Assembly (NCBI GenBank): GCA_905479925.1
Contig: CAJQOL010000085.1
Coordinates: forward strand, 1-49,533
Origin: an uncultured Kangiellaceae bacterium
Lineage (GTDB): Bacteria > Pseudomonadota > Gammaproteobacteria > Enterobacterales > Kangiellaceae
Length of the DNA stretch: 49,533 nucleotides
Direction of reading: 5' to 3'
The position numbers and the translations under genes were made by a program. Of the stretch, positions 9,068 to 18,670 are shown in pieces. Position 1 is the first letter of the stretch. Each line of letters begins with the position of its first letter. The notes below the pieces were generated by a model, which was given only the letters and a program-made list of their open reading frames with translations, made no database searches and had not been told where the DNA came from.

Positions 9068-10513
9068 TTAAGGTTGAAAAACCCTCACCTTAAAACCTCT
9101 TTGTGCCAACTCCTCTGCCTGTAGTTGGCTCATTATCCCTTTATCACAATACAACAAATAAGCCTTACTCTTATCGAGCTCTGAGCTATTGGCTAACTTA
9201 AAAAAAGGAATATCAATTATCCGGTTGGCGGTTAACTTTAGTGGCTTTAAAGCCAATTCATGAGGGTGCCGAATATCAATGACAATTTCATCTTTAGTCG
9301 GTGTGCTAACTATTTCTATATCGTCAAGATTACTGGATGTTTTAAAGACTTCATCAATGTTTTCAATCTTACGATTCTCAAAAGCTGATTCGAGCACTTC
9401 AAAATTAAACCTTTCTTCTTCGCGTTTTATTTTATCCAATTTTGCGCGTGTCGTTGGCTTGTCGGAAATTACGCCACAATATTCAGGCATTACTGCTGCA
9501 AAAGCTTCTGTACCAATTTGTCGAGACAGGCTAATAATTTCAGGTTTGTCCATTACGATTAACGGGCGCATGACTAATCCATTGCTAACTTCATCGATTA
9601 CACTTAAGTTGGTTAAAGTCTGACTAGAAACTTGACCAACAGCTTCCCCCGTCACAATACCTTGAGCATTAAACTCTTTAGCAACTTGCTGACCAACTCT
9701 TAGCATCATGCGCTTTAAAATTACTCCCATTTGGCTGTGATCGACTTTTTCTAAGATTTCAGCAACAACGTCTTCAAAGGGAATCGTAATAAAAAGTGTT
9801 CTATGAGAAGACGAATATTTTTCCCAAAGGTAATGAGAAACCTGTTTTACGCCAACCTCATGAGCCATACCGCCAAGATTAAAGAAGCAAAAATGGGCTC
9901 TAATCCCTCGCTTCATCATTAAGTAGCTGGAAACCGTGGAATCAAAACCACCAGAAATCAAGCTCACACAAGATTCCTGCTGCCCCATGGGAAATCCACC
10001 AATTCCTTCGATTCGCTCGACGATTGTCATAAGTACATCGCGTCTAATTTCTAAACTAACTGTTACCTGAGGATTTTTAAGCTTAACGCCAATCGCGCCG
10101 CTATTATGTAACAACGCTCCGCCCGCTTGTCTCTCTACATCAATGGACGTGAAAGGGTGCTGACCAGAGCGTTTAACACGCAAACAGAAGTTTTTACCGT
10201 CGACCGCTGCAGCAAATTCTTTAATAACAACATTAGCGATATCATCAATCGATTCAAACGAATGCGAATTAACTTTAAGAATATGCGCAATACCCGGTGT
10301 AGTTTTCAAACGCTCAATTAGTAGCGCCTCTTGATCGCTTTCTGTATCATCAACGTCTATTTCTAGAACATCCCAAGTACCAGATATAACGGCAGTCGAA
10401 ACAATTGGCTGCATAACCTTCTTTAGGTTTTTGCGCAATTGAGAAATAAACTGTTTCCTTACCGGACGGCTTTTAACAATTATTTCAGGAAAGACTTTAA
10501 TGACAAATTTCAT
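9068..10513 (-). CDS. thiI: tRNA 4-thiouridine synthetase / thiazole sulfur transferase ThiI
   Basis: 481 residues, nearly identical in length to E. coli ThiI (482). The order is N-terminal ferredoxin-like and THUMP domain (about 60-165), PP-loop ATPase with SGGFDST at 187-193, and a C-terminal rhodanese domain with DIRHPHE and the catalytic Cys456 in YCDKG. Cys346 in PEYCG corresponds to the second disulphide cysteine. It adenylates U8 of tRNA and inserts sulfur passed from IscS, and also serves thiamine synthesis in enterobacteria. The rhodanese extension is typical of gammaproteobacteria. It converges on the minor pilin gene with only 18 bases between stops. Confidence 0.95.
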   Translation of the reverse strand: MKFVIKVFPEIIVKSRPVRKQFISQLRKNLKKVMQPIVSTAVISGTWDVLEIDVDDTESDQEALLIERLKTTPGIAHILKVNSHSFESIDDIANVVIKEFAAAVDGKNFCLRVKRSGQHPFTSIDVERQAGGALLHNSGAIGVKLKNPQVTVSLEIRRDVLMTIVERIEGIGGFPMGQQESCVSLISGGFDSTVSSYLMMKRGIRAHFCFFNLGGMAHEVGVKQVSHYLWEKYSSSHRTLFITIPFEDVVAEILEKVDHSQMGVILKRMMLRVGQQVAKEFNAQGIVTGEAVGQVSSQTLTNLSVIDEVSNGLVMRPLIVMDKPEIISLSRQIGTEAFAAVMPEYCGVISDKPTTRAKLDKIKREEERFNFEVLESAFENRKIENIDEVFKTSSNLDDIEIVSTPTKDEIVIDIRHPHELALKPLKLTANRIIDIPFFKLANSSELDKSKAYLLYCDKGIMSQLQAEELAQRGFKVRVFQP

Positions 10514-10648
10514 ACTTAGAACAACATTCGGCTAAAATTGTCGCTATTCTAGCCGATTTGCGTCAAAAATGCTTTTCTAAGTTTAATTTAAGTCATCTAG
10601 TTCCAAACAGAACTACTTAAATTTGCAAATATACAAACGCTAAAGCTT

Positions 10649-11245
10649 CTACGCTCGTATAAGACCGACAAAATGCCCTTCAATAGCTAACTGATCAGCT
10701 GGCAATACGATGGGTTGATAATTGTCATTTGCAGGCTGTAACACGGCATTGGCTCCTTGACGCTCTAACCTTTTAACGGTCACCTCATCATCAATCCGCG
10801 CGACAACAATTTGCCCGACATCAGCGGTTTGTGCTTTTCTAACAGCAATTAAATCACCGTCCAATATCCCCTCATCAATCATGCTATCACCGCGCACTCT
10901 CAACAGAAATGTTGGCTTTTTCCTGCGCATTACCTCGGGAATTGTCACATAACTTTCAACGTTCTCAATTGCTTCAATCGGCAAACCAGCTGCAACAGAA
11001 CCTACGAGCGGCAACTCGTACTCATTGCCTTGATTAAGAATTCTAATGCCTCGTGGTTTGTCAGGGTATATTTCGATGACATTTTTTCTTTCCAATGCCT
11101 TTAAATGGTCAGCGGCAGCCTTAGATGACTTAACGCCAATCAATTCCGCCAACTCTACGTGTGATGGCGCAATGCCGTAGTCCTCAACATAGCCAGTTAA
11201 CGCCGCCAAAACTTCTTCCTGACGCTGGGTTAATTCTTTAGTCAT
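10649..11245 (-). CDS. lexA: LexA repressor
   Basis: 198 residues, a winged helix-turn-helix plus S24 peptidase. The self-cleavage bond is Ala86-Gly87 in GSVAAGLP, with Ser121 in GDSMID and Lys158 in VTVKRL as the catalytic dyad. The recognition helix reads SSKAAADHLKAL; relative to E. coli, Asn41 is replaced by Lys42, Glu44 by Ala45 and Glu45 by Asp46. The operator is therefore likely different from CTGT-N8-ACAG, and no such box is found upstream. A TAGGAGC ribosome-binding site precedes the ATG at 11245. It represses the SOS regulon until RecA filaments stimulate self-cleavage. Confidence 0.95.
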   Translation of the reverse strand: MTKELTQRQEEVLAALTGYVEDYGIAPSHVELAELIGVKSSKAAADHLKALERKNVIEIYPDKPRGIRILNQGNEYELPLVGSVAAGLPIEAIENVESYVTIPEVMRRKKPTFLLRVRGDSMIDEGILDGDLIAVRKAQTADVGQIVVARIDDEVTVKRLERQGANAVLQPANDNYQPIVLPADQLAIEGHFVGLIRA

Positions 11246-11291
11246 AAATAATATGCTCCTATAAGAATCACTACTTGCAGGCTGATAAAGT

Positions 11292-11301
11292 TAGTAAACT
11301 A
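11292..11301. promoter_or_regulatory. Candidate non-canonical LexA operator (TAGT-AA-ACTA palindrome)
   Basis: A perfect TAGT/ACTA inverted repeat with a 2-base centre lies about 47-56 bases upstream of the lexA start codon, where an autoregulatory site would be expected. It is proposed only because the canonical box is missing and the LexA recognition helix is altered. Confidence 0.25.
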
Positions 11302-11537
11302 CCTAAGCTTTATTCATTGATTACCGCACGCAAATAAGCAATTGAACCATCGGATTTTAGGGATTGAATGCAAGGTCAATTTCTGAAAAACTAGACATCA
11401 CAGTATAACCACTACCCGTACAAATAGTACTTTAATACTTTTAGTGGCTTTTGTAAATAGAAATATCAGGAATGCAGTATTCTGGGTGAAATTTAGCGAA
11501 TTAAAGAAGAACTGCAGGCTTTAGCGGAGCCAAAACC

Positions 11538-12386
11538 TTATTCAGCAATCAATAGATAAACAGGACCAATCTGGGTATCAATCTTAGCAACCAACGTTTG
11601 GTCGACTTTTTCCGAGGTTTCCTCAAAACTAACGTTCAATTGAACCACTGAACGCTCCCAATCCATTTGCGGCTGTTTTTCTTCGATGTAGTGACCCATG
11701 ACAATATTAAGAAACTCACCCAATGCATCAACGGAAAACTCTAGGTCGCATTCATCAATGGGTTGAAGGGTAAAGCCGCTGGCAATCTTTATAGCGGTAT
11801 CAGCGCTAGTAGCAATGGTGACAATCACGGATTGGTTAGGGCCAATACGAATTTGGCAAGTAGCGTCGTAATCGTAAGGTACCATGTCAATGCTGACTAA
11901 CTGAGAAAACTTCGTTTGTTTGTGTAAAATTCGCTTAAATAGACGATCTGTCAGCTCTAAAAGCCCCTCTAAATAGGTTTCCAGAGGGTGGTTTAGAAGA
12001 ACCTTTACATTTTCTTGGTGCGCGTCGTCTAACGCTAACTTATGCGCTTCAAGTTGCTCTTGCAACAGCTTGTCAGTAAGCACATTTTGTTCAACTAGTA
12101 TTTGACCTAAATACTTTCGACGCTTTTTTTGCAACTCTAATAGTTGTTGGATTTTGCCTTCATCTAAGAGCTCTAACTCAACGGCAATTTCGCCAAAGCG
12201 TTTGTTTTGAATTTGTTGCCGTAAGTTAATTTCGAGCGCTTCTTCTTTGGTAAGCATTCCTTCAGAAACGGCTAACTCACCTAACATTAGGTTAGTGCTT
12301 TGTTGTAAAGCTACCGCTCTATCAAGCGTTTCGCGATCAAATAAGCCTTTATCCAGTAAAAATTCGCCGAAAAACTTTGCTGCCAT
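11538..12386 (-). CDS. Protein with four MshEN-like N-terminal repeats and a CheX-like domain
   Basis: 282 residues, no signal peptide. Residues 5-116 are four tandem ~29-residue repeats of the type found at the N-terminus of type II/IV secretion ATPases: FFGEFLLDKGL, MLGELAVSEGM, RFGEIAVELEL and YLGQILVEQNV, each ending in a helix with LxxQ. Residues ~135-282 resemble the CheX/CheC-like chemotaxis phosphatase fold (block SVDALGEFLNIVMGHY). MshEN repeats bind c-di-GMP in some proteins, but the key Arg of RLG is kept in only one of the four here, so binding is uncertain. A role in linking second-messenger and chemotaxis or pilus control is inference. It is monocistronic by spacing. Confidence 0.7.
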   Translation of the reverse strand: MAAKFFGEFLLDKGLFDRETLDRAVALQQSTNLMLGELAVSEGMLTKEEALEINLRQQIQNKRFGEIAVELELLDEGKIQQLLELQKKRRKYLGQILVEQNVLTDKLLQEQLEAHKLALDDAHQENVKVLLNHPLETYLEGLLELTDRLFKRILHKQTKFSQLVSIDMVPYDYDATCQIRIGPNQSVIVTIATSADTAIKIASGFTLQPIDECDLEFSVDALGEFLNIVMGHYIEEKQPQMDWERSVVQLNVSFEETSEKVDQTLVAKIDTQIGPVYLLIAE

Positions 12387-12450
12387 AATTAGTATCTCTT
12401 TAAAACCCGCAAAATATTAAATCTATGAACAAGTAAACTTTTAGAAAGTA

Positions 12451-12495
12451 GACGATCAACTAGCAGACTATCAACTAGCTAACTACAAACAAGTA
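12451..12495. repeat. 15-bp imperfect direct repeats
   Basis: GACGATCAACTAGCA (12451-12465) is followed directly by GACTATCAACTAGCT (12466-12480) and by a decayed third copy AACTACAAACAAGTA. They lie upstream of the CheX-like gene (minus strand), so they could affect its promoter. Function unknown. Confidence 0.65.
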
Positions 12496-12597
12496 TAGAC
12501 GCTTTTTGGTAAATAGGCTGAATAAACAATAACTTAATGTTCAACGAAACCTATTCAACGATACCGGTCTATTTCACCACATTAGTCCAACAATAGA

Positions 12598-15500
12598 CTA
12601 CAAAGCTAGTTTATATTCAATGAGATCAAATTGTTTTTGAAGCTTTTTAGGAGAGATACTTCCTTTGGTCTTTACGTTAGTAGAGAAAATGCTTACTCGA
12701 TACTCTTGAAGCATCCAAAATAGTTTATCAACTTGTTGCCGTGTTTCCGCATCGTGCTCAATACCATTTATATCTTGCCACCAACTTTCCCATTCGACCC
12801 AGTTTTCGAGGCTGCTACATTCTTTCGGGAAATTCTCCTTAATTCGAATAATTCGAGACTCAACCGCCTTAAAATAGCGTCGATAGTCTTCGATTAAATG
12901 CTCTCCTAATTGCACAAAATTATCGACGGTCCATAGTGCTTTAAGCTGCTTTTTTATATCCGTTACGGAATCACTGTAGACATCACTGTTTAGTTCCGAT
13001 AGTGATGAATAAATACTACTCATTTCTTTAAGTAGCAATTTTATTTTGGTCAACTCTTCACTCAGTTTGGGACGAAGCTCGGCGGCAAATCTCGTGCAAA
13101 GCGTCTTAAACGCGTTTTCAGATTGAATAGTCTGCTGCTGCGTGTTCATGACCTTAAAGGCTACAACAATTGCTAACCAATCTAGAAGCTGTTCAAAACC
13201 ACCAAATCTCAACATATACACTTCAAGTCTTTTGCGTTCTGGCCACCCATTTTTTAGCTCCTTTAACACCTTAGTTTGATCGAGAAGCATTAATCTAACT
13301 ACGCCGGCTCGGTGAGAACGCTGTGCAGCAAGTAAACTCTTAAAACTGCCGATAGAGACAAAATTTTTATTGTCCACTAAGCCACTAAATAATCGAATGG
13401 ATTGTCCTTTCTGTTTAACTATTGACTGTAGCTCTATGTCACCATCAGGCCATTTATATAAGCGATTAGTTGAAGATTGCGGATTAGCGTTTGATGCTTT
13501 TAAAGAAGTCGCCACCGGGTTGTCTGTAGACACTAGTTTTGCTAACTCAGTGCTTATGGATTTATTAGACTTGGCTTTAGTCGCTGTTCTAAACTTCATC
13601 TTTAAATGAGCGGGCAACTGTTCCATATCGATTTCGGCGGGGTCTATTGTCACTTCTCTTATCGATAATAGGGTTTGAATTAAAGTTAATTTAAATGGTT
13701 TTCCTTGATACTCTGTCGCTAGTATCGCTTTACTACATTCGTTGGCCGTATCAGCCAAAGGGATCATTCTTTTACGTAATGGTTTAGGTAACGATTTAAT
13801 AACCGCTAAAATCTTGTCGTGTAAATAACCAGGAACTAGCCAATCAAAATCAGCCTGTTTAAATTGATTAAGCATCTCACTGGGTATCTCGACCGTTACT
13901 CCATCTTCCGGCTCTCCAGGAGAAAAACAATAGGACAGCGGTAAACTAGCTCCATTTACAAATATAGATGAAGGAAAGTCTTCGATTGACTGTGATTCTT
14001 TTTGAGACAATTGCGACTTCTTAAAAGAAAGTATTTTATTGCGCGACTTCCAATCTTGCTTAAGCCATTGCTGCAGCCCTTTTTGATTAACGATAGAATC
14101 GGGTAATATCTTGCCTATTTTTTCTGCAAACTCTTCTTCGCTAATTCTTATTTCTGCGGTACGCAGTTTTTCTTCCTCTTCGGCGAGTTTTCTAAATTGA
14201 CTCCTATTAGAATCCATAAATGGAAATGACTGCGGGAGATTATCTTTAGCAATGCCTTCAAGTAAAAAAACAGAACGCGATTCACAAGCATCCACATTGC
14301 TGTAATCAATTAGACGCTGGTTGACAATAGGCAACCCTAAAACCGTCTTGCTAACAAAACACGCGGCACTCCCTTTGTTTTTTCGCCAGTGAACCTCGTG
14401 ATAGTTATTCTTAACCAAATGAGGAACACTCGCTTCAATCCACTCTGGTTGAACCGGCACATTAGAACGAGCGTAAATCTTATCCGTCTCAATAAGCTCA
14501 GCGGAAAGCAACCAAGGACTTTTTTTCTTAAAAAAAACAGAAGAAGGATGAATCCACGCTTTCATTCCCCGAGCCCCTTGGTAGAAGCGTTCTTGGGTTT
14601 GAAACAATATATGACTAACAAAACCAGGAATTAGTGCCCGATGGATTTGCTCTACCGAAGCAGGCGAAGAATTAATAACAACCTTTAGATCTGCTACTGA
14701 TTCTTTAATTTGAAAGTAAACATTACGCCACTCAAGCCAACCAACAAAATTAATCAAATTTTTCTGACACCACCGTCTAAACTGGGAAGACGAAGACTCA
14801 TCCCTTTGTTTCTTTAAATGTTTCCAAAGATTTATAACTGAAAGAATATCTGAGTTCTCATCCCTATAAGCCGCATGTAACTGATCGGCTTTTTGTTGTT
14901 TGTCATGTGGCCTCAACCTAACATCTCTAACACTAAGAAAACTAGCGACCATAATCATCTCATCGACCGCTTGAATTCTCTTATCAAGTAAAATTCGAGC
15001 TAGCTGAGGATCTAGTGGCAACGCGGACATGCGTTTACCTATGTCCGTAATCTGACGCTTAACATCCATCGCAGCCAATTCAAATAATAGATTAAAAGCG
15101 ACTTTCCACTGACGTTCATCGGGCGATTCAATAAACGGAAAACTTTCCACGTCCTCAACTTTCAGAGACTTCAAACGAAGAACAACCGAGGACAAATTCG
15201 TTCGTTTTATCTCGGGTAGAGTAAACTCCGCACGGTTATCAAAATCATCTTCGGAATAGAGACGAATACAAATTCCCGGGCAAATTCTTCCACAACGCCC
15301 CTTGCGTTGTTCGGCGCTAGCCTTGGATATTTTTTCGATAGGAAGTTGCTGAATTTTGCTTCTTTGACTGTAGCGGCTAATGCGAGCAGTACCAATATCA
15401 ATTACGAATACAATATTTGGAATGGTTAATGACGTTTCAGCAACGTTGGTTGCAATCACAATTTTTCGCTTACCAGAAGCAGTAAAAATGGCTTGCTGTT

Positions 15501-16470
15501 CTTTAATACCAAGTCTGGCATAAAGAGGCAAAACGACTGTTTGAGATAGTGAGCGCTGATTCAAGTATTTAGCAACACTCTTAATCTCTCCTTCACCATG
15601 AGCAAAGATCAAGATATCACCACTAGACTCTGCGATACATTGGTCAACGGCATTACCTATGCCTAAAAGCAGTGGATCAACAGTGGGGTCTTCTACTTCT
15701 TCAATTGGCTGGTATCTGACTTCAACGGGAAACGTTCTTCCTTCAACAGTGACCACCGGAGCACCATCAAAATAACGAGAAAAACTGTCTGGGTCAATTG
15801 TCGCTGAAGTTACTATTAACTTAAGTTCTTTTCTTTTAGCCAGAAGCTTTTTTAAAAAACCTAAAAGAAAATCAATATTGAGGCTTCTTTCATGGGCTTC
15901 GTCAATTATGATCACTTCATATTGAGATAGCATTGGGTCTGACTGTATTTCAGCGAGTAGAACGCCGTCGGTCATTAACTTAATACGAGTATTCGAGCTC
16001 GTTTTATCAGAAAATCGAACAGCATAACCAACCAAATCTCCAAGTGGCTTTTCGACTTCCTCGGCAATTCGTCCAGCCACGCTTGTTGCTGCTACTCGTC
16101 TAGGTTGAGTGTGGGCAATTTTACCTCGTATGCCAAGACCTGCCTGAAGACAAATTTTAGGCAATTGTGTTGTTTTGCCGCAACCGGTCTCTCCGGCAAC
16201 AATGATGACCTGATTTTCGGCCACCAGTTTAATTAAATCATTTGCATGTTCACTGATGGGTAGTTCTTTCTTTAAAGTTACTTCAGGTATTTGATTGGCG
16301 ATTTTCTTAGTTTTTGCGCCAGATCGATCAATTTTATCTTTTAATTTTTGCTGTAAGCGATCGGCAGGTTGACCTTTATTAGTTCGCTTACGTATTGAAC
16401 TTTGCAACGAATAGCATTGAGCAAGATCAGTGATTTGACACAGCGAAAATTTCTCAGTTTGATTTGGCAT
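12598..16470 (-). CDS. hrpA: ATP-dependent RNA helicase HrpA (DEAH family)
   Basis: 1,290 residues, matching the family's usual ~1,300. The RecA-like core starts near residue 75 with Walker A GETGCGKTTQ (93-102), then TQPRR, the DEAH box at 190-193, SAT, and motif VI QRKGRCGR. HA2/OB and DUF3418-type C-terminal regions follow. HrpA is a 3'-to-5' RNA helicase that in E. coli acts on stalled ribosomes and in mRNA processing. It sits alone: the upstream hydrolase has its own terminator and the downstream 211 bases contain no terminator that I recognise. Start chosen at the first ATG; the lysine-rich N-terminal 70 residues are typical. Confidence 0.94.
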   Translation of the reverse strand: MPNQTEKFSLCQITDLAQCYSLQSSIRKRTNKGQPADRLQQKLKDKIDRSGAKTKKIANQIPEVTLKKELPISEHANDLIKLVAENQVIIVAGETGCGKTTQLPKICLQAGLGIRGKIAHTQPRRVAATSVAGRIAEEVEKPLGDLVGYAVRFSDKTSSNTRIKLMTDGVLLAEIQSDPMLSQYEVIIIDEAHERSLNIDFLLGFLKKLLAKRKELKLIVTSATIDPDSFSRYFDGAPVVTVEGRTFPVEVRYQPIEEVEDPTVDPLLLGIGNAVDQCIAESSGDILIFAHGEGEIKSVAKYLNQRSLSQTVVLPLYARLGIKEQQAIFTASGKRKIVIATNVAETSLTIPNIVFVIDIGTARISRYSQRSKIQQLPIEKISKASAEQRKGRCGRICPGICIRLYSEDDFDNRAEFTLPEIKRTNLSSVVLRLKSLKVEDVESFPFIESPDERQWKVAFNLLFELAAMDVKRQITDIGKRMSALPLDPQLARILLDKRIQAVDEMIMVASFLSVRDVRLRPHDKQQKADQLHAAYRDENSDILSVINLWKHLKKQRDESSSSQFRRWCQKNLINFVGWLEWRNVYFQIKESVADLKVVINSSPASVEQIHRALIPGFVSHILFQTQERFYQGARGMKAWIHPSSVFFKKKSPWLLSAELIETDKIYARSNVPVQPEWIEASVPHLVKNNYHEVHWRKNKGSAACFVSKTVLGLPIVNQRLIDYSNVDACESRSVFLLEGIAKDNLPQSFPFMDSNRSQFRKLAEEEEKLRTAEIRISEEEFAEKIGKILPDSIVNQKGLQQWLKQDWKSRNKILSFKKSQLSQKESQSIEDFPSSIFVNGASLPLSYCFSPGEPEDGVTVEIPSEMLNQFKQADFDWLVPGYLHDKILAVIKSLPKPLRKRMIPLADTANECSKAILATEYQGKPFKLTLIQTLLSIREVTIDPAEIDMEQLPAHLKMKFRTATKAKSNKSISTELAKLVSTDNPVATSLKASNANPQSSTNRLYKWPDGDIELQSIVKQKGQSIRLFSGLVDNKNFVSIGSFKSLLAAQRSHRAGVVRLMLLDQTKVLKELKNGWPERKRLEVYMLRFGGFEQLLDWLAIVVAFKVMNTQQQTIQSENAFKTLCTRFAAELRPKLSEELTKIKLLLKEMSSIYSSLSELNSDVYSDSVTDIKKQLKALWTVDNFVQLGEHLIEDYRRYFKAVESRIIRIKENFPKECSSLENWVEWESWWQDINGIEHDAETRQQVDKLFWMLQEYRVSIFSTNVKTKGSISPKKLQKQFDLIEYKLAL

Positions 16471-16640
16471 GATTGTTTTTTACTTTGTTAATTGTTTCTT
16501 CGCCACACTTAGGCAAATTCATCTAATAATTTAATTATGCTAAGAAAAAATGCTAATCGGATGGGTCAACTAATTCTGAATAATAAAAACGACACAAAGG
16601 CGGGAAAGGTTTATTTGAGAAATTTCGAAGCCACAAAACG

Positions 16641-16666
16641 AAAAGCCTGCATACCGCAGGCTTTTT
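16641..16666 (-). terminator. Rho-independent terminator after the alpha/beta hydrolase gene
   Basis: AAAAGCCTGC and GCAGGCTTTT form a perfect 10-bp stem around ATACC. Placed 18 bases beyond the stop of the minus-strand hydrolase gene, it separates that gene from hrpA. It is symmetric enough to work both ways. Confidence 0.85.
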
Positions 16667-16683
16667 AATTCATCCAGTATGTG

Positions 16684-17511
16684 CTATTTCCAGAACGAAT
16701 GAGGAGCTCTCAGTTCACCTATAAACTCGGCAACAGGCTTATAAAAATCTTTATCTTCCCAATATCCCGTATGACATGCTGGGTTCCATGAGGTAGCAGC
16801 AGAGCCAACATTGATCTCAAAATCGTCATCAACATGCGCATTGTAATCGTCAGATAACCCCTTTAATGGGTAAGCAACAATGTCATCCTTGTCATAAAAA
16901 TTGTACCAACGCGCACGTTTCTTAAGATCATCAGGTAACGCGGAGCCGGTTATTTTGCAAGAGTGGCCTAATTCAGAGTGAAGTCCATCCATTGCATAGA
17001 TACCTTGAGGGTTACCAAAAGTTATGTAACCCGCTAAGGTTTTCATCGTCTCAAAATTACTCAGGTCAGACTCATGGTCTTGCATTGACTTAATAAAATG
17101 ACTCATCATAACGCCGCCATAGGAATGCGCTAAAACAACTAATGGCGTTTCCTCAGGAATGACTCGGCGGTGAGAAGCAAATTTTCTCATGCCATCTTTA
17201 ATACGATTATTAATCGCTTCATAAGCTTCGGTTCCAGGTCTATATAACAAAGACAAAGCCTGAGTGTCGGTCATGATTTGACGAAGATTTTGGTAGGCTA
17301 AATCACCTTTGTAGTTAGCTTTTTCGCGGAACGCTTGCAGCTCTTCACGTACAAGATCTGCCCAATAGATTTCAAAAAACAGTAAATCGTCTTCAAGTCG
17401 CCCTTCGGCGCCATTTACATATTCTTCAGTAATTCGGTGTTTCAATTCTACCGAATAGAATTCTTCATCGCTTCCTAATCCATGAATAACAGCAATCGCT
17501 AGCCTTTTCAT
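16684..17511 (-). CDS. Alpha/beta hydrolase, specificity unknown
   Basis: 275 residues from the ATG at 17511, chosen because AGAGGA lies 7 bases upstream; an in-frame ATG at 17544 would add 11 residues. The fold is clear: strand plus oxyanion loop AVIHGLGSDEEF near the N-terminus, nucleophile elbow AHSYGG with Ser130, a probable acid Asp210 in DKDDIVAYPL, and His247 in ACHTGYW. No signal peptide, so cytoplasmic. It may act on an ester or lipid, but the substrate cannot be named. Monocistronic, with a strong terminator behind it. Confidence 0.75.
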   Translation of the reverse strand: MKRLAIAVIHGLGSDEEFYSVELKHRITEEYVNGAEGRLEDDLLFFEIYWADLVREELQAFREKANYKGDLAYQNLRQIMTDTQALSLLYRPGTEAYEAINNRIKDGMRKFASHRRVIPEETPLVVLAHSYGGVMMSHFIKSMQDHESDLSNFETMKTLAGYITFGNPQGIYAMDGLHSELGHSCKITGSALPDDLKKRARWYNFYDKDDIVAYPLKGLSDDYNAHVDDDFEINVGSAATSWNPACHTGYWEDKDFYKPVAEFIGELRAPHSFWK

Positions 17512-17769
17512 CTGATTTCCTCTCAAGGTTCTTATTATATCCAACGATGTGGATTGATACGGTTGATAGCCTCAATCATAGAATAATCAGATCGTTTTGG
17601 CTAGTGGAATTATCAAATGATTAAATTGCCAAGATATTTCGAAGAATCGACTTAACCATATGAATTTTATGATTTTTTATTTAGTGCCGGTGCATTATCG
17701 CAAAAATTAGCAGCATTGTAGCTTTTGAAATTTCGCACAAACTGCTACATTTGTGTTAGTCGGACACCT

Positions 17770-18459
17770 TTAATGCTCTGCCAAATAGTTTTCACCTATC
17801 GAACAAGCGACTATACGGCTTATCTCCGCAAAGCCTAATCCACTCTGTTGTTGCCACTCATTAAAGGTCTGTTGCACCAATTTTAAATCTCTTTGGGAGT
17901 TAGGCTGCCGACTCACCAGCCCTTGTCCAATAAGATAGCTAACAATATCCCTAGTTAGCAAGAATGTATCTTTACCAATATCTCTTAAAAAATAGGGTCC
18001 GGTATTACCACCTAAACGACTTCCCTCTTTCTTTAACAATAACCAGAGTTGGGTAATTTGGTCGCTCGGCCAATCCGCGATAAATTGACCAAAGCCATTA
18101 TGTTTGTCAGACATCTGTTGAACAAAGAAAGCGTTATCTCGTACTGACTTAACTTTGGTATAATTTCGAATAATTCGTGTATCTTGCGACATCCTTTCTA
18201 TCTGCTCATCGCTGGCCAACTCTAATTTAGCTGGCTCAAACCCCCAAAACACTTCTTCAAATCCAGGCCACTTATTTTCGACAACTCGCCAAACGAAACC
18301 GGATTGAAATATCTTCTTTGTCATGGCCGCTAAAAAAACCTTATTAGCTAACCCGCTAATATCTTTTTCGCTGCTAACCTCTGGCATTAGTTTCGCCAGC
18401 TCATTTGCCCCACCTTTACGCTTTTGGGCACGCTGGTGAATTACTGAAAGTTTTTCCAT
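17770..18459 (-). CDS. DNA-3-methyladenine glycosylase I (Tag-like)
   Basis: 229 residues from the ATG at 18459. A longer frame reaches 18576 but its first 39 residues look unlike the family and its start lies inside a hairpin (18568-18601), so the shorter form is preferred. The body matches the Tag family: SGFVWRVVENKWPGFEEVFWGF (Tag has SWxxVLxKRxxYRxxFxxF), then RIIRNYTKVKSVRDNA and FLRDIGKDTFLLTRD, the helix-hairpin-helix-like part. Tag excises 3-methyladenine from alkylated DNA in base-excision repair. It is somewhat longer than E. coli Tag (187 residues), and the C-terminus lacks the usual Cys/His zinc pattern, so activity is inferred. Confidence 0.8.
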   Translation of the reverse strand: MEKLSVIHQRAQKRKGGANELAKLMPEVSSEKDISGLANKVFLAAMTKKIFQSGFVWRVVENKWPGFEEVFWGFEPAKLELASDEQIERMSQDTRIIRNYTKVKSVRDNAFFVQQMSDKHNGFGQFIADWPSDQITQLWLLLKKEGSRLGGNTGPYFLRDIGKDTFLLTRDIVSYLIGQGLVSRQPNSQRDLKLVQQTFNEWQQQSGLGFAEISRIVACSIGENYLAEH

Positions 18460-18567
18460 GGCAAGCTTCTTCGATTTTAGGTGGAGGTTGTACGGCGGTT
18501 CAACCTTTTGTAAATGACTAAACAAATAAAGGGTTAGGCCGCAAAATAACCTAGAATTAGTTACAAC

Positions 18568-18603
18568 AACGCCCAAGCCATCTTCCGATAGTTTGGGCGT
18601 TTT
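18568..18603 (-). terminator. Hairpin between the giant surface-protein gene and the glycosylase gene
   Basis: AACGCCCAA (18568-18576) and TTGGGCGTT (18593-18601) form a 9-bp stem with a 16-base loop, about 70 bases beyond the stop of the giant gene. On the minus strand the tail is GTTGTTGT, only moderately T-rich; on the plus strand TTTT follows. Probable terminator of the giant transcript. Confidence 0.55.
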
Positions 18604-18670
18604 AAGTCATTCTAATAACTTAACCGGCAATCAGTCAAGTCAGTCGATTGGCTGAGTCTAAAGCACGCGT

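Noticed and set aside
9064..9075. AACCTTAAGGTT palindrome as a bidirectional terminator between the pilin and thiI genes
   Set aside because: It overlaps the thiI stop codon, has no loop and no T run.
11246..11440. Canonical SOS box (CTG-N10-CAG) upstream of lexA
   Set aside because: The nearest CTG and CAG are 15 bases apart rather than 10; no matching palindrome.
18460..18576. 39-residue N-terminal extension of the Tag-like glycosylase
   Set aside because: Its start lies in a hairpin and the extra residues do not resemble the family.
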